This document shows positions 35,667-47,851 of a DNA stretch of 64,000 nucleotides, piece by piece. Made by a program: the position numbers and the translations under genes. Position 1 is the stretch's first letter, and every line of letters begins with the position of its first letter. The DNA is taken from NCBI GenBank assembly GCA_036936605.1, contig JAUPFV010000002.1:271630770-271694769 (forward strand), given 5' to 3'. The notes beneath the pieces are model-generated. The model did not search any database and was not told the DNA's origin. It was given only the letters and a program-made list of their open reading frames with translations. The DNA comes from Limnanthes douglasii subsp. nivea. Taxonomy: Eukaryota; Streptophyta; Magnoliopsida; Brassicales; Limnanthaceae.

Positions 35667-37790
35667 GTGTATTATTTGTTCCAATTTCGTATAAGATACG
35701 TACCAATAGCTTCGTATGTTTTAGTCCCCATAGTCTATTATGTAATAATTTGCTCTAGTCTCGCATGTTGTAGTTGTAGCAATCTCGCATGTAGTATTTT
35801 TTGTAATATTACATGTAGTAGCTGTAATAGTCTCACGTGTAATGTTTGTTCCAATAGTTTTGTATGCAATAGTAGCTGCAGTAATCTCGCATTAGTCATT
35901 TTATTTGTTGTATTTTTATTTGGTTGTATTTGCACTAGTCTCACTTATTTTAGTTGTAGTATTCTTGCGTGTAATGTTTGTTCCAGCATCGCATGTAGTA
36001 GTTGGAGTAGTCTTGTATGTCGCCTTTTGTTTATTAACATACGAGTCTCGCATATTTAAATTATAATTGTCTTACGTGTAGTGTTTGTTTTAGTATCATA
36101 TGTGATAGTTATAGTACTCTTGCATATATCATTATCCATGTACTTGGTTATGAAAAATGTCAATTGTCAAGATAAAAGGATAATTGAAATATTCAAGATA
36201 ATTAAAACAAAAAAAAACCCTAAAAACTTTTTACTAACTATATAAAGCTTATTTTTACCATCTAGCTGTAACAACCATTTTATTTATTTACTCTATCTCT
36301 ATTTAACTTTATTGAAACCATTATGGTCAAACACCCAACCCATTATAGGAACTCCTCAACTGACTTTGCTTACAACCCGATTCTAGACACATTGTGGCTA
36401 ATTGATAGCGACGCAAACTTAAATATTACTTAATTTATTTGAGGGCTCTATATTGATTATGCCCATGTTGAAAATACAAAGGCTTCATCTAAAATTAGCC
36501 ATGCTCGCAAACGCGATAATACATATTCCCATAATCTACAACGATTACATCCTAGTGACTCACTATGAAGTCTTGTAACAAGCAGCACTCTGGAACCAAT
36601 AATGATGAAAATGATGAAAAAGTCACCTCATTTATAAGGAGCTGGAGGGCACAAACTCGGGGTGTAATGACTCAACATCATAAGATAAGTTCTTAGATCC
36701 TCTTTTTTTTTTATTAGATCATGATTTTTTTATTTATTATTTATTCCGAATGTACTTTATTTTATATGTTTGAATTTTCATCTAATTTGAATTTAAAATT
36801 ATTTAATTAGGAATTCTTGAATGTATTGGTCTTGGCTATGAATGGGTTACTACATTGAATTATTATATACTGGTATAATATCTATTACATCATATGTTTA
36901 TGTTTTGTTGCAAACTCACATCTCTCATGGTATGTATATATGCAATCTCGCATATTGTAGTTATAATAATCTCATGTGTTTTAATTAAAATAGTCTCTTG
37001 TGTTATGTAATTATGTTGTCTCACATAATTTTTTTGCGATAATCTCGTATGTTTTAGTTGAGGTAATCTCACATGTTGTAGTTGTAGTAGTCTCTCATGA
37101 TATCAGTCTTGCATATTATAGTACAATCACAGGTTTTAGTTGCAGTAGTCCTTCATGATATCAGTCTCATATGATATGTTTTAATGTTGTCTCTCATATT
37201 GTATTTATAATAGCCTCGCATGCCTTATTTTGCTCCAATATTGTGTGTCGTAGCTTGCACAAGTATCACACGATGTAGTTGCAGCAGTCTCGTATATTTT
37301 AGTTAAATTAGTTTCTCATGATATGTTCTTATGTAGTCTCATATGTTATAAATGTAGTAGTCTCGCATGTGACGTTTATTCTAGTGTCACATGTAATCTC
37401 AAATGTTATAGTTGCGGTGCTCTTGCATATTATATTTTTAGTAGTTTATTCTGTTATAATTTTGCTTCTTTTTTGCATATTGTATACCACTAGTCTTGCA
37501 TGTATTGTTTATCTCAGTATCGCATGTAGATGTTGTAGTTGTCTCGCATGTTAATAAAGTTGGTCTCACATATATTTAATGTTAGACTCGGGTATCTCCA
37601 TACACTAAATATAGTCGCATGTCTCTTCAAAATGACATATCTAAATCGCTATAATAATAGAGATGGTATTACTCTCACATCTATCAAGTAATACTAAATA
37701 TAGTATCTCATCTATCAAATATACTAAACCTGGTCTCGTATCTATTGAATAATATTAAACACGGTCTCGCATATAATATGAACAAAAAAA
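35667..37790 (+). repeat. Densest blocks of the TCTCGCAT-type repeat
   Basis: Two dense blocks (35640-36140 and 36900-37790) with a quieter stretch between them (36180-36880) in which I see no gene. Frames through the blocks look like Cys/Ser/Leu-rich membrane proteins but are by-products of the repeat. Confidence 0.75.
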
Positions 37791-37919
37791 TAACTTGATC
37801 CTTATTAAAAAAACAATAAGAGACACTTTATAACATGAAAAATTAATGTATTCCATAAATCTTAAATAAAGGAGCAAAATTAAAACTAAAAAACATTTAA
37901 AAAAATCCCAAACATCTAA

Positions 37920-38060
37920 AATAATTCCTTGCAAGTCCGCCAATTATGCCCTAACTTTGAACAATGGTCACACTTTATCTGACGGGTTGTTATTTATCCT
38001 ATAGACAAAAGATGCTTCTTCTTAGGCCTGTCAGCTTGTCTTTTCAACAATAGGTAAAAC
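37920..38060 (-). pseudogene. C-terminal zinc knuckle of a mudrA-type transposase
   Basis: The minus strand reads RRQADRPKKKHLLSIG-like residues, then a perfect CX2CX4HX4C knuckle CDHCSKLGHNWRTC. The 'GRPKKKR...KCSRCGQ.GHN.RTC' arrangement is the standard C-terminus of plant MULE transposases. The SWIM and DDE domains that should precede it are missing. Confidence 0.65.
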
Positions 38061-38361
38061 ACATACATATTTATTACAGATGGTTAAAAGATTCAGCAGT
38101 AAAATATATCATAAATATACTCACATATTTCATGTGTAAAATATGTTGGTCTCGCATGTATGCTATTTTTGGTCTCACATCTAGCCTAAAGAAAAAAATA
38201 AATGGTCTCGCATGTGATGCAAGAAATTTTGTTTAGTCTCGCCTGTTAAAATACACAAATATTAAAAACAAAGTTGTATAAATAAGACACTGAAAAAAAT
38301 GAAACTTACAATTGTTATCATATTTTGTTATATCATAAAACAATACTAATCTATGCTTACC

Positions 38362-39300
38362 GGTCGGAAACGTTCATCGATAATAAAAGTGGACGACAAT
38401 AATGATAACATTAAAGATAAGACATGAATGCTATGAAGCATTGTTTGAAGTTATTTCCCAAAGTATGTTCTATATGGAAGTCAATTGCAAGATCAATATT
38501 CTTAAATCTTTTAAAGTGTCCCTTAACTAAATTAAACGAAGTATAACTATATCTGAAAACTCCCCTCCTAGCTTTCTATAAAGCATTCAATGAGATATGG
38601 TAAGAAATGTATAAAGTGTAGTCGTGTTTAATAAACAATTTTACAATAGTCAATGGTACATAATTATTTGATCTAATAAAATCTTGAATATCTTTAGTAA
38701 TCACCTTAGATGTCAAACATTTCATACTTTATTTGCAAAAATTGATGTCACAAGTATGTAGTTTAACAAACCACTTGATGACCATGAAGTCAGCCGATGA
38801 GTCAAGTGATGTATAAAGTTTTCATTTACATCTATTTGAGAATTTATTTTCGCAATAAATAGTTATTTTAGATATTGTATTATGCATATATTTGAAACAA
38901 AAACCATGCTCCAAGGCATAACGACATAAAGCTAACCTTCGAAATACATCACCTTAATAAAAAATAAATCTCAACACCTATAATTACATCAATCCAACAA
39001 ATAGTAGCAAGTTGTTCTTTCTTATGATAAAAGAAACTAAAACCATAACTATTTCTCCCCTAATTAGTTCATAATTTGAGGCTTCAAATAAACTTAAGTT
39101 AGACTCTCTATGCATTGCTTTATCAACCATATCAACCGCATGTTGTTCTATATAAAAACTAAAACTTTTGAAACGTTTAACATCGAACAATGCTAGCAAT
39201 CCCATAAAATCGGTCTCATTCATAAATAAACAATTCATATTATCACAGCAACAATAGGTTATATTGTACTTACCTCTATACAATATATCCCATATAGTTT
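38362..39300 (-). pseudogene. N-terminal part of a mudrA-type MULE transposase
   Basis: Reading down from about 39300, with stops: GDVFRRLALCRYALEHGFCF, then KITIYCENK, CKWKLYTSL, FMVIKWFVKLHTC. This is the DBD_Tnp_Mut pattern ('F.s...l..A...yAi..gf', C..C.W....S, HTC). It continues SKVITKDIQDFIRSNNYVPL and LAIDFHIEH, matching the stretch before the catalytic core. The last readable piece, YCRPLLLSMNVSDR, corresponds to 'RPV..IDGT'. It runs into a donor-like GTAAGC at about 38361, after which only repeat-bearing sequence follows. The catalytic Asp of 'IDGT' is not seen. Confidence 0.6.
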
Positions 39301-39769
39301 CAACATATTTTAGAATACTTTCAATGTCTTAAAAATCACTAAGAGAAACAATTGCAGTTTGACCATTATGTTTGAAAATGCACACTCAAGTTCCAAATAT
39401 TGCTTACCTATATTGCACAGTTAAAAAACAATTAGTAGCAGGTACTACATCTCGTATAATATACATGCATAATCTCGCATCTCACATCTATGATGTATTG
39501 CCCATGTCTCGCATATACCATATAATACATGCTATAGTCTCGCATCTATCAAAATAGTGATGCATATAGGTCTTACATATATCATACAAAATCTATTATA
39601 GTCTCGCATCTACTTAGTATAGTCTCACATATATCAACGTTAGTATGCATGCATGCATATCTCGCACATATCATATATGTATCGCATATGACACACACGG
39701 TAACTATGCAATATCTCGGGTTAAGTACTTTACATGTCTCACATCTTCTTACTCAAACGTCTGGCATCG

Positions 39770-41400
39770 TCTAAAATCATACCTTGAAATTGTAAGATCG
39801 ACTTTCCAATTATTTCACAACCTAAAAATAACTCATAGCTAAAAAAAAATTACAATGAGTTTATAACGAATTAACAAATGATTTTTTTTAAACAACTTAT
39901 TATTATAAATTCCTATCTCAAATCTATTCTACGAAATCGGCATCTCAAATCTATAATACATAATCGGCATTTTACAATTTAAAAAAGTAAGACTACGTAT
40001 TAAAGATCTATTATACGCCTTTGCCAATGGTCAATTTGACAAATATATTCCAAATGTAAATCAGATTCGTATATTGTTTGATAAGATTTTTCTGGCTTTA
40101 AAGACTAATGCATTTGGAAAAAAAGCTTTTGCTTTTTTTACCATAACGTTTTTTACAATAATGTTTTTTTTTACAAAAATATCTATATAATTGGTCAAGG
40201 CTATTTAAAGTATCTTTGGAAAATGGAATATCAAAAGAAATTAAATACAAAAATTAGTTACAAATAATAATAAAAGGAATGGTATCGAATATTAATGTCG
40301 AATAGTTTTGTATGCAATAATTAAAAAATAATACTATAAACAAATTTGAGTGAATGTAGATATCAATCGACATTAAACTTGACTTATAAGTGTACAGTTT
40401 CATCTGATATTTTCTTTTCTATGGCGGAGGGACATAGTGGTACTTTGTGAGTGTGGGGTCTACTAAATAGTGTTGATAAGTGAAGTGCCTAGCTTTACAG
40501 CAGTGACGTGAGTTAGAACGCGTCTTGTAAGTTGTGTTGTAGTTGTAGGTTAGAAAGCCAGAAAGAAAGTGTGAGATATTATTCCTTAATCCTTCCTAAT
40601 TCCTCATTTTGTTTCTAAAATGGGCCATACTCCTCTACATATTTTATCTACTTCCATTAAAGGAACATTATTATTACTCATCCTTTTATACTCTACATCC
40701 ATTTTAAACGTAATCAAATCATTTTATAATTCGTTTTTTAATCTGTTAACCAATTACTATGTATGATATTTTTCATATTTAGGGTGTGCAAAATGTCCGT
40801 TGGAGCCGGAAAACAATACATTTATGTTTTGATTATGTGAAGAACAATTTCGTGGAAAAAGCAACGGATCTAAAAGCAAGAACCTCTTGATTTGAGAAAG
40901 AAGCAATCTCGTTAAAAAAACAATCTTCTGTCTCGCCGTTCGAGGACCGACCGTTGCCATGCCATAAGCAACATCATACAAAATTGCTAATGAAAAACAA
41001 TATTTAATAAAAAATTATTTGTCTAATTTATGAGTAGGATTGTGAAACGGATAAGTTATATTTATTATTACGGGGTAAAATGTTTTGTAAGGTTATTTAT
41101 TTATTTCGATCAATTTACATATTATCTATAAAATTATTTAAAGAATACTTGTCATTTTTTTAAGTTTAGTTTTTCATTTATCTCTCTTATATTAATTTTG
41201 TGGTTTAGTCTCGGAATTATTCAAGATTTTTTTTGCTCCAAAAGCACTATTTAACCGAGCTAAACTAATTAATCGTACATTTATCAGTTGGGGATCCAAA
41301 TGAATTTTTTTAACCGGTATATGTAAATCATTTTTAAAATCTAAGTTAGTGTCCATTTTCATAAACAAGTTATTTCAACATGTCAACTCTAGAGGTAACT
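39770..41400. other. AT-rich intergenic stretch, no gene seen
   Basis: No coding run, LTR or long repeat recognised. The 5' LTR of the gypsy element that follows is not evident here. Confidence 0.5.
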
Positions 41401-41409
41401 TATAGTCAC

Positions 41410-43250
41410 ATCGGAAAATGAGATCGCGTGAGAATGTTTAGACAACCTGTAGATCCGGTGTTGTCGCAGATTCAATTGGACGAGTAGAATCAGAGGCCGC
41501 AACACTATGGGCTGAGAAAAAAATGTTGGTTGGGGCGGCTGACGGTCCTGCAAAAGTGATTGCACTAGCCCATATGCGAATATTCATAGTCCATGTTGAG
41601 ACAAGAGCTGACATATAGGAGGATGACGTCATGGACTTCACCGGACCTTATGACCCAAATCGAAGTTATAGTGGTTTAAGTCGGGAACACCAAGTGAGAC
41701 GTTATTATTTATCTTGTACGACCAATGATAATTAAGAAGATCTGACTCCTCATACGCGGATGCACCACTGCAGGAACCGTGAAAGTACCATGCTCAGACT
41801 CCAGTCAAGGTCCCAACGAAAGATGGATCCTAGAAGGAAGGAAGTGAAGGATGCGAGAGCCATAGTACCAAGGGAAAACACATGGCAACCTAACTACGGT
41901 AACTGGGTTTGAGCCAACACATAATAACCCTTTGAATAGAAAAAACCCTCGAGATCCCTAAATTGTTTTACCTCATGGACAACAGCAACCAACCCACCGA
42001 CCCCAGTTCTCAGACAACCTTTTGAGCTAAGGGACTTTAGGTCGGCACCTTAGGACAATACCTGGCGGTTTATCAGCAAGTTGCTCGTTCTAGTTTATAT
42101 AAACCAAGCGCTGATATTCAACATAAATCCGTTATACCAAGGGGATCCATATTCAGCTCCGAACGATGGTTGAATAATACCTTGTATGATCAGGGATACA
42201 ACAAGAAGATATCATATTTGATCCAAAAAATCTTAATGGTTGAGATACCACAAAGGTTCGATGTCCACAAAATGGAATAATGTGATGGTACTAGTAATCT
42301 ATAACATCATATCGGACGGTTGACTAACGTGATGGTGACCTTTCTAGAGGACGACCGACTATGGTGTTGGGCCATTTTGATGACTTTTAATATAATACCC
42401 TGACATGGTTTAGTCAATGGATTATGAGGTCTATCACAAGATTTGACCATGAGTAGACCCTTTTTAAACATCATTGCGTGGGTAGCAAAGTGAGAAAAGG
42501 TCACAGGGACCATACAATGCACTGTAAACAACTGAATATAACGAGTCAAATAGATTACACTAACTTTTTTGTTTACATAAAAAAATAGTTTAACTAAATG
42601 TCGTGAAGATCTGGTCATTCTTTTGTATAGTGAAAAACTCTTGCCATGGCTAATTTTTCCTCAAAAAGTCAAGAAAAAATGCTTTGAAATTTGGGATGTT
42701 GTTGGCATAGGTAGAGTCACATATCCAAATCGAAGAAACCACGCGTCTTCATTTGATTCCGGATGATACACCTAGAAAGAATTACCAGCCTCCGAACCAG
42801 ATTCATGTTAATACGTTAGAACCATGTAGGTTTCCTCAGGTGGGAAAACATATGTATATTGGGATGACCGAAGTAATACGTGGCTAAATCATGAGAACTT
42901 CACTGAGTTGAATGCAACCGTGGATACCAATTACGAGAGGGCTAGAGGAAGTGTTTAGTTTATACCTCGTTCGCTATTGACGAGGCCGAGAGAGGAGCGG
43001 GATAGAAAATTTTGTCATCTCATAATGATGTTAGGAATTTAATAAGGGATTATATTACTTTGAGAGAGAAGATTTGAAGTTCAATCAATAATGGGAAATT
43101 ATTTTAGTACGTGAGAATATATAGTTTAGAGGCTCAGAGGAACACCAATAGCAGTGAAACATCTATGGTGGCGGTTCAGAGACTCATGTAACTATCCCAA
43201 AACAAAAACTAAAATAAAATTAATGTCATTTTGAGGAAATTTTGGGTGAT
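41410..43250 (+). pseudogene. Gypsy gag relic
   Basis: Decayed plus-strand coding. 42240-42620 shows EIPQRFDVHKME, CDGTSNL and HHIGRLTNVMVTFLEDD, matching the retrotransposon gag pattern 'P.RF..P.....YDGT.DP..H...F...M'. The run 43010-43120 (HNDVRNLIRDYITLREKI) corresponds to the region after the gag zinc motif. The long minus-strand frame at 41438-41641 is an antisense shadow. Confidence 0.55.
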
Positions 43251-43299
43251 TTAATGAATGAGAATTTAGAATCAGACTTGAATCAACATGTGGTTGGTG

Positions 43300-43933
43300 T
43301 CATAAGTTACCTTTTTAAACGATGAAGCCAGGATTCTTAAAGCTGCTAAATATTGCACCAGCTGCTCTTTCCTTGCCTCTGATTGTCCAGTTGCATGATT
43401 TATCAATAACTGTGAATCACTGACCAACCGAACATTTCTTGCCCCGCAAATTTGTGCCAACCTTAGTCCTGCCAGTGCTGCTTCATACTCTGCTTCGTCG
43501 TTCGAGGCTTTGAACCCAAAACGGATCGCTTGATGCATTGCGACCCCCGAAGGTGTATAAATTTGAACGCCACCCCACATCCGATGATATAGGAGCCACT
43601 GTCCGTTCTGACTATCCATTCATCCGTGTTAATCTTTGTCTCGACTGGTACTTCCTCGGGTCTACTAGAATGAAATTCCACTAAGAAATCTGCCAATGCT
43701 TGCCCCTTGATAGCCGTTCTTGGTTCAAAATAGATGTCAAAGTCTCCCAGTTCTATCGACCATTTCGTCATACGACCAGAAATATTGGGTCGCTGTAAAA
43801 AACTTTTAAAGGGATAAGCGGTTCGAACCGTAATAGAATGGTCTTGGAAGTACGGTTTTATTTTTCTAGCAGCTGTTACCAAAGCCAACGCTAATTTCTC
43901 GAGCTTCAAGTATCGCTTTTCTGCGTCCAACAA
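43300..43933 (-). pseudogene. Gypsy RNase H plus second (archaeal-type) RNase H, truncated
   Basis: 43933-43620: end of RT-linked RNase H (LDAEKRYLKLEKLALALVTA, MTKWSIELGDFDIYFEPRTA). 43640-43300: a second RNase H with TDSGS, IRFGFKASNDEAEYEAALAG and LVSDSQLLINHATGQSEAR. D, E and D positions of the active site are visible. The duplicate RNase H is a mark of the Tat lineage. One frame change lies between ASNDEAEYEAA and the upstream frame. It ends at FKKVTY, after which unrelated sequence begins. Confidence 0.8.
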
Positions 43934-43936
43934 ACT

Positions 43937-45010
43937 TTAACTCACATAATAGACCGGATTAGGGATCCCATACTCTTCTCGAATTAGCGCTACGCTGACC
44001 GCATGTTCCGAGACTGCTATATAAAGAAACAACCTTTCCCGGGGTACTGGCTTTGTCAGCAACATTGAGGATGACAAATAATTCTTGATGTTGATGAACG
44101 CTTCGGTACACTCAGGATTCCAGCTAAAATTCTTAGCATTCCTCAGAATTTGAAAAAATGGTACGCACTTGTCCGACGATCGCGAGATAAATCTATTAGG
44201 CGGTGCTAAACGCCCGGTCAAAATCTGTACCTCCTTAACATTTCTTGGAGGTTCCATATTATTCAGAGCATTTAGCTGAGTTGGATCCGCTTCTATCCCC
44301 CTCTCGCTAATCATGAACCCTAAAAATTTTCTAGATCAAACTCCAAAAGAGTATCTTTCTGGATTCAGTTTAAGGTTCACTTTTCCAAGGTTCCTGAATG
44401 TTTCATCTAGATTCGCAAAATAACTCTCGTCGGTGACGCTTTTGACTAGCATATCATCAATATAGACCTCTACATTCCGTCTGATTTGCTCCTCGAAAAA
44501 TTTATTCACAAGCCTTTGATAGGTAGCCCCCGCATTTTTTTAGACCAAACGACATAACTTTGTACCAATATAAGCCTCTTCCTGTGATGAATGTAGTGCT
44601 TTCCTGATCTTTAGGATCCAACTTTATCTGATTATACCCTGCGTAGGCATCCATGAAAGATAGTAGTTTGTTACTTGATGCCGAGTCTACCAACTGATCA
44701 ATCCTTGGCATGGGAAAAGGGTCCGTGGGACATGCTCGGTTAAGGTCTGTGAAGTCTATGCACATTCTCCACTTTCGGTTTTTCTTTTTAACCAGAACTG
44801 GATTAGCTGTCCATCGCGGGTATCGGGACTCTCGTATGTGTCCTACCCTTGTCAATCTTTCAACTTCTAAAATGATCGCCTCTGCCGTTTCTTGAGAAAA
44901 TGCTCGATGCTTTTGTGTTATGGATCGAATACTTGGTTTATAGACAACTGGTGGTAGATGACGCTCTCAGGGACCCTTGTTACATCTTCTGAACACCAAT
45001 CGAATAGATG
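43937..45010 (-). pseudogene. Gypsy reverse transcriptase with one or two lesions
   Basis: 44855-44502: NPVLVKKKNRKWRMCIDFTD, LLSFMDAYAGYNQIKLD and YKVMSFGLK. A 1-base indel in a run of A/T at about 44538 shifts the frame. The next frame gives YIDDMLVK (about 44460-44437), the catalytic box, then LNPERYSFGV and a stop. 44314-43937 goes on with MISERGIEADPTQLNALNNM and RFISRSSDKCVPFFQILRNA. Very similar to the RT at 62066-63523. Confidence 0.85.
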
Positions 45011-45193
45011 TAGTTTTTGTTTGAGAAAACCAATCAATTTTTTCCGGAATCAAGGGGACAAATTTACCCCGATCTTCAATGCCTTCCCTTTGGAAAATTC
45101 ATAACTCTCACAGCTTTCATCTGTAAGCAGAAATCCCGCGGTCTCCCTAGGATTATCTGCATGCTTTGATCCACGGGTCGACCCCACTAACTG

Positions 45194-45682
45194 CTAATTC
45201 CTTACATCGACCAAATCCCTATCCGGTTTTACTTCCAAAGCTGCCCGGTAACACTCTCTCGCGGTCTTTTGGCTGCTTCTGACAACTCCGACGTTGTTTC
45301 CGATTACATAATTCAGGCATTGGTGAACTGTAGAAGTTACGGCATGCATTCTTGACAACCAAGAGCGACCGAAAATTGCGTTGTGTGACGTAGGTGCATC
45401 GACAACAATGAACAAAACCGTCACTTCTTTCTTGAATGACCCTCTGCTGAGCTGAACCACTCCTTCAAATTCACCTACTACTTCTGCCGATGCTCCTGTA
45501 AAGCCGATGATTGTACGATATGACCTTACAATTACTGGCTTATTCCTGAACCCTGAAAAGGTTGATAAGAAAATAATATTTGCTGAACTACCGGTATCCA
45601 CCAAAATTCTTTGCACTTCCTCCCCTGCAATCGCCGCGCCGATTACCATTGCATCCTCATGAGGGACAGCCACGTCTCTCAT
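45194..45682 (-). CDS. Gypsy aspartic protease region (retropepsin)
   Basis: An open run of 162 codons with [14 protein letters not shown] (active site DTGSS), FNAIFGR-like '[20 protein letters not shown]' and HQCLNYVIG. The ILGRSWL block is the standard C-terminal retropepsin signature of plant gypsy. The first residues [15 protein letters not shown] also occur in the relic at 6885-7205. It would be part of a gag-pol polyprotein; frames on either side are broken. Confidence 0.85.
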   Translation of the reverse strand: MRDVAVPHEDAMVIGAAIAGEEVQRILVDTGSSANIIFLSTFSGFRNKPVIVRSYRTIIGFTGASAEVVGEFEGVVQLSRGSFKKEVTVLFIVVDAPTSHNAIFGRSWLSRMHAVTSTVHQCLNYVIGNNVGVVRSSQKTARECYRAALEVKPDRDLVDVRN

Positions 45683-45903
45683 GTCATCGTCGTCAAAGCA
45701 TAAAATAGGAGAAGGATTCTAGTACAAATGAGGCGAAGTTTTTGCCTCTAGCTGAGTTGTCAGATTCACTATGTGCCTCTTCCGTGAAGAATTAGTAGTA
45801 CCTGCCATTGAATCGCCTTCGAAGATAGTCAGAGACTCAAAATTTTTGCATAACTCTCTTACATTTTCTCGTGCTCGGGGTACCCATTCCTCAATCACTC
45901 CGA

Positions 45904-47770
45904 TTAGATTCCTGTTCTTGTCCGGTCCAAATATTCGGTGGACACGTCAAACGAATCATTAACCTCGGAAATTACCAAGGAAATTTCCTGTATGGGCACT
46001 GCTACAATTTGCTTAGTTGTTCCACCTTGTTGAGCTTGTTTCTTTACATACTCTAGCAATTTACCACTGTCGATTTGCGCTTGGAATTCCTTTTTGAGCG
46101 CAATACAATCCTTGGTATCATGACCTACATCATCATGGTACCTACATAAACGGTTGTTCCGACCTTCGCGAGGAGTTTCGATTGGAAATGGCTTCCGAAA
46201 ATGCACGTTTTACCGTGATTTATCAAAGATAGTCGCAACGCATTCAGTTAAATTAGCAAAATAATCAGGCCGGACCCATTTGTTCGATATGGGTCGGTAA
46301 TTATTTCCCTGATAATTATTTCCTGGGTAACCATTTCGCGTCTTCTGAGTTTGATTTCCCGATCCTTTCGCGTGTGCTGCTGGAACTACGGTACTTATCG
46401 GTTGTGGCTGAAGGATCAAACTTGTCTTTGAAGTTTTCTGACTCGTAACCACCGAAGCTTGATTTGTTTGTTGGATTTGTGCTGCCAATTTTGATGCTTC
46501 AATTTCCTCAATTAGGATCTTCTTTCCGACTTGGGCTAACAAAGTTGAAAAAGTGAAGGCTTGCTTTTTCGTCACAACTTGCTTCATCGGCCCCGGTAAC
46601 AAGCCTAACCTGTAACCAGTTAAGGATACACTTTCGTCACAATAATCGAGATCCGTTTTTGCGTCTATAAAACGTCGAGTATAATACCTCAAGCTCTCTC
46701 CGACCTTTTGTCGGCAATTAACTATTGTATCCCCGTTTGCTCAATTTTTTTTGCTTCCGACGAACTGCTGTCTGAACATCATCCAGAACATATCGAAGTT
46801 CTTAATGCATCCTTGTGGCAACCGATTATACCACTTTGACGCTCGGTCTTTAAACGTCATTGAGAAAGCTCGACAAACCAGCTTGTCGTCATTGTCGAAG
46901 CTTAGCATAAATTTTTTGAAAGCTTCCAGATGATTATATGGATCTTTGTTACCATTGTACTTTTCAAGCTTAGAGATGTCGAAACGCTTTGGGAGATTTC
47001 CCAACAAAATTTCATTTGATAATAGGGACGACCTCCAGTTATGTCAGATGTTGAAAGTTCAACCTCCTAAGCCTTTTGCACGACTTGTGAACAACCCTTC
47101 ATCAAGTGGGTTAGCAAATTGACTCCCCACCATGTAGCCGTAAGATTGGCTCCATGACGGAAATTAGAACTGAGGACCATTCATCTGTTCTCTGTTAAAA
47201 GTTATCGTTCCGATTTTTTCAGCAGATGTGGGAGTTACTTTGTCGATGCTACCTCCCTGAGGTTTGACTATTTTAGCTCGTGAAGTCTTACACCTTCTGA
47301 GCTCCCTCTTTTTAATCATCCTTTTATCCTTCGTAAAGCGTCGGAAATCCCTGACCGGGGAAGAAGACTCGCTCAAATCCTCCCCTGAAGAAAATTTGTA
47401 CTCAAGCTTGGATCAGAATCCAGACTTCTTTCTTGCAGCCCCATCGATCTTTCTCAACCGACTCCTACCTTTGTAAAATTCCACCTCCTCCCGATCAGCA
47501 TTGCGTCGAACCTCTTTCATCTGATCGTTCACCTCGACCATCCAACCAACCTTTCTTTTCAGCCAAGGCCAAATCCCTCTTGGGATTCAGCTTAGTAATG
47601 TCATCTAATAGCTGTTTCCTAGTCATGATTAGGGTCGAACGGCTACTTCGGCCCTGATTTCCTTGATCATCATTACCAAGTAATTCTTCAGAGTTTCGAC
47701 CCTCCAAAAATGACATCTCCTTGTCAGAACCTTTTTCCTTTGCCTTTCCCTTCCTAGCCTCGGTATTCAT
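45904..47770 (-). pseudogene. Gypsy gag, near-complete with stops
   Basis: It starts at 47770 (MNTEARKGKAKEKGSDKE), about 60 bases after the PBS. 47007-46741 is the capsid core (LPKRFDISKLEKYNGNKDPY, RASKWYNRLPQGCIKNF). 46692-46210 is its end plus a Gln/Asn-rich linker. 46206-45904 carries the Tat-type zinc motif CRYHDDVGHDTKDC. Stops occur between these segments (for example near 46740 and 46207), so the polyprotein is no longer continuous. Confidence 0.85.
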
Positions 47771-47830
47771 TCGCTGACTTTTCTTTTCGTAAGGTCAAGA
47801 TTTTGGGGAACCTGATCTCCGGGTATCTCT

Positions 47831-47851
47831 CGTTCCCACAGACGGCACCAA
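47831..47851 (-). other. Primer binding site
   Basis: The minus strand reads TTGGTGCCGTCTGTGGGAA directly after the LTR, a variant of the TGGCGCCGTCTGTGGGA PBS common in plant Tat/gypsy elements. Confidence 0.8.

Larger units (their letters stand above)
30116..39744 (+). repeat. Dispersed TCTCGCAT-type short repeat field, about 9.6 kb in blocks
   Basis: Core GTCTCGCATGT, often joined to 'TTTAGTTGCAGTA', appears dozens of times, always on the plus strand. Common variants are TCTCACAT and TCTTGCAT. Main blocks: about 30100-30480, 30985-31220, 31660-31870, 32480-32620, 33055-33320, 33905-34035, 34865-35200, 35640-36140, 36900-37790, 38100-38250 and 39430-39760. Spacing between cores is irregular (about 20-45 bases). 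Blocks alternate with non-repetitive, exon-like sequence. Confidence 0.8.
29640..39760. mobile_element. Large decayed Mutator-like locus with Ulp1-like and mudrA-like relics and a TCTCGCAT repeat field
   Basis: A plus-strand Ulp1-type protease relic (about 34060-35450, with probable upstream exons from 30500) and a minus-strand mudrA-type transposase relic (39300-37920) face each other. MULEs carrying Ulp1-like genes are known in plants (the Kaonashi type in Arabidopsis), so I infer one composite element. I found no terminal inverted repeats; Kaonashi-type elements often lack them. Boundaries are therefore approximate. Confidence 0.5.

Noticed and set aside
35667..36059. 130-residue Cys/Ser/Leu-rich open frame resembling a membrane protein
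   Set aside because: It follows the TCTCGCAT repeat phase (repeated SLAC/CSS) and has no independent signal.
30116..39744. CRISPR-like array
   Set aside because: Cores are too short, spacing irregular, units degenerate, and the genome is a plant's.
41438..41641. Minus-strand Ser/Thr-rich frame
   Set aside because: Shadow of the plus-strand gag relic.
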